This document shows positions 63,395 to 64,000 of a DNA stretch of 64,000 nucleotides, piece after piece. The DNA lies in the NCBI GenBank assembly GCA_964344725.1, contig CAYFOI010000001.1, positions 1-64,000 of the forward strand, read 5' to 3'. Origin of the DNA: CG2-30-44-17 sp964344725. GTDB taxonomy: Bacteria > Patescibacteriota > Gracilibacteria > UBA1369 > UBA12470. The translations under genes were made by a program, and so were the position numbers. The notes beneath the pieces were generated by a model that worked only from the letters and a program-made list of their open reading frames with translations, did not search any database and was not told the DNA's origin. Each line of letters begins with the position of its first letter. Within the stretch, counting starts at the first letter, position 1.

Positions 63395-63422
63395 ATTATA
63401 CCAAGAGCTAATCTAGAAGCAA
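63395..63422 (-). promoter_or_regulatory. Pilin gene promoter
   Basis: On the minus strand TTGCTT (63422-63417) and a perfect TATAAT (63400-63395) are spaced by 16 bp, about 38 bp before the pilin start. Confidence 0.6.
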
Positions 63423-63503
63423 ACTGTTTTTAGTTTGAAGTTTAAAAGCTTTAATTTACTCCTGCGAAAATATTTGCACGCTTCTGTTAGGAATAGACAT
63501 AAT

Positions 63504-63618
63504 GCATTGTAGGAGCTAATGAGAGAATATCAGCAACGCTCCTGGTTTTCTGAGTGCGTACATGTTAGCACGAGGAAAACAGGAAGTGATGCCATGAACG
63601 AATTAACTCCTACAATGC
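63504..63618. repeat. Long inverted repeat at the 3' end of the pilus platform gene
   Basis: GCATTGTAGGAGCTAAT (63504-63520) and ATTAACTCCTACAATGC (63602-63618) match over 17 bp with one mismatch. Inside are CCTGGTTTTC (63541-63550) with GAAAACAGG (63575-63583), and GTGC/GCAC. The right arm covers the last codons and stop (Ala-Leu-stop) of the minus-strand gene. Confidence 0.7.
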
Positions 63619-64000
63619 GTTCCCTACATCAGTAAGATTCATAATAGGCTGCATCACAGCAGCTACAAGACCTCCAACACCGACACCCATGATAACTAAG
63701 ATAACAGGCTCAAGCATCTTGCTGAGACCGCTAATCATATCATCCACTTGCTCCTCATAGTAATCGGCAATTTTCTCAGCAACTTCATCGACTTTTGCAG
63801 TCTGTTCACCGATAGTAATCATCGATACAACCATATCTGGGAAAAGAAATTTAGAATCATTCAAGTTTTCACCAAGAGGAATACCTTGTGCCACATCTTC
63901 TGCAGCCATCAAAATTCTCTTTTTATAAACCTCATTCCCAACAGCACTAGCATTAATCTCCAAAGCTCTAACAATCGCAATCCCACTCCTCATAAGACTA
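63610..64000 (-). CDS. Type IV pilus/type II secretion platform protein (PilC/GspF), C-terminal part
   Basis: The frame is open to the window edge, so only the last ~130 residues are seen. They carry the second T2SF domain: SLMRSGIAIVRALEI, ILMAAEDVAQGIPLGENL, FPDMVVSMITIGEQTAKVDEVAEKIADYYEEQVDDM, and a final membrane helix MLEPVILVIMGVGVGGLVAAVMQPIM. The apparent ATG at 63993 is internal. PilC/GspF is the inner-membrane platform on which pilins are assembled, which fits the pilin gene next to it. The protein is truncated only by the window boundary. Confidence 0.93.
   Translation of the reverse strand, partial: SLMRSGIAIVRALEINASAVGNEVYKKRILMAAEDVAQGIPLGENLNDSKFLFPDMVVSMITIGEQTAKVDEVAEKIADYYEEQVDDMISGLSKMLEPVILVIMGVGVGGLVAAVMQPIMNLTDVGNAL

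Overview
The window looks like a chromosomal segment of an AT-rich, Gram-positive-type or Patescibacteria (Candidate Phyla Radiation) bacterium; Peregrinibacteria is my best guess, by inference only. In favour: standard code with UGA as stop (for example the ATGA stop/start overlaps at 7449 and 21561), small and streamlined housekeeping genes, very large SLH-anchored surface proteins, a type IV pilin, and A-rich leaders instead of Shine-Dalgarno sequences before most start codons. The sequence has one run of 100 N (34741-34840) inside a repetitive surface-protein gene.

Layout. 0.1-2.9 kb: an iron operon (DtxR-type regulator, feoA, feoB, small Cys-rich FeoB partner) behind a promoter that overlaps a perfect 18-bp palindrome. 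3.0-8.5 kb: a VTC-domain protein, DUF4956 membrane protein, CotH-like protein, small secreted repeat protein, OmpR-type regulator and histidine kinase, preceded by 11-bp-spaced direct repeats resembling a Pho box. 8.6-11 kb: a frameshifted gene, small unknown genes and a DAHP synthase. 11-15 kb: lexA with two putative operators and a small membrane peptide gene, tRNA-Thr(CGU), mutS. 15-18.4 kb: HAD hydrolase, a prephenate-dehydratase-like protein, and rpsF-ssb-rpsR. 18.4-27 kb: a possible short transcript, then five co-directional genes of unknown function, one of them VirB6/TrbL-like. 27-29.3 kb: thrS (minus) behind a T-box leader. 29.3-36.2 kb: a large SLH surface protein (minus). 36-42 kb: recF, prsW-like protease, uvrA, an excisionase-type HTH gene and a zinc-ribbon gene. 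42.3-62.6 kb: a minus-strand operon of a 5306-residue SLH protein followed by four tightly packed secreted-protein genes. 62.8-64 kb: a type IV pilin and the C-terminal end of a PilC/GspF-type protein.

The intergenic spaces are unusually structured. Three families of short repeats (a TACTAC type, a CTAGGAACT type and a GNA-loop hairpin type) recur between genes and often supply the stop codon of a gene. Long multi-branched inverted repeats lie at the 3' ends of surface and pilus genes. The most promising candidates for undescribed biology are the giant-protein operon (42.4-62.6 kb), the 18.6-27.1 kb membrane cluster, the lexA leader with its small membrane peptide, and the repeat-split T-box of thrS.
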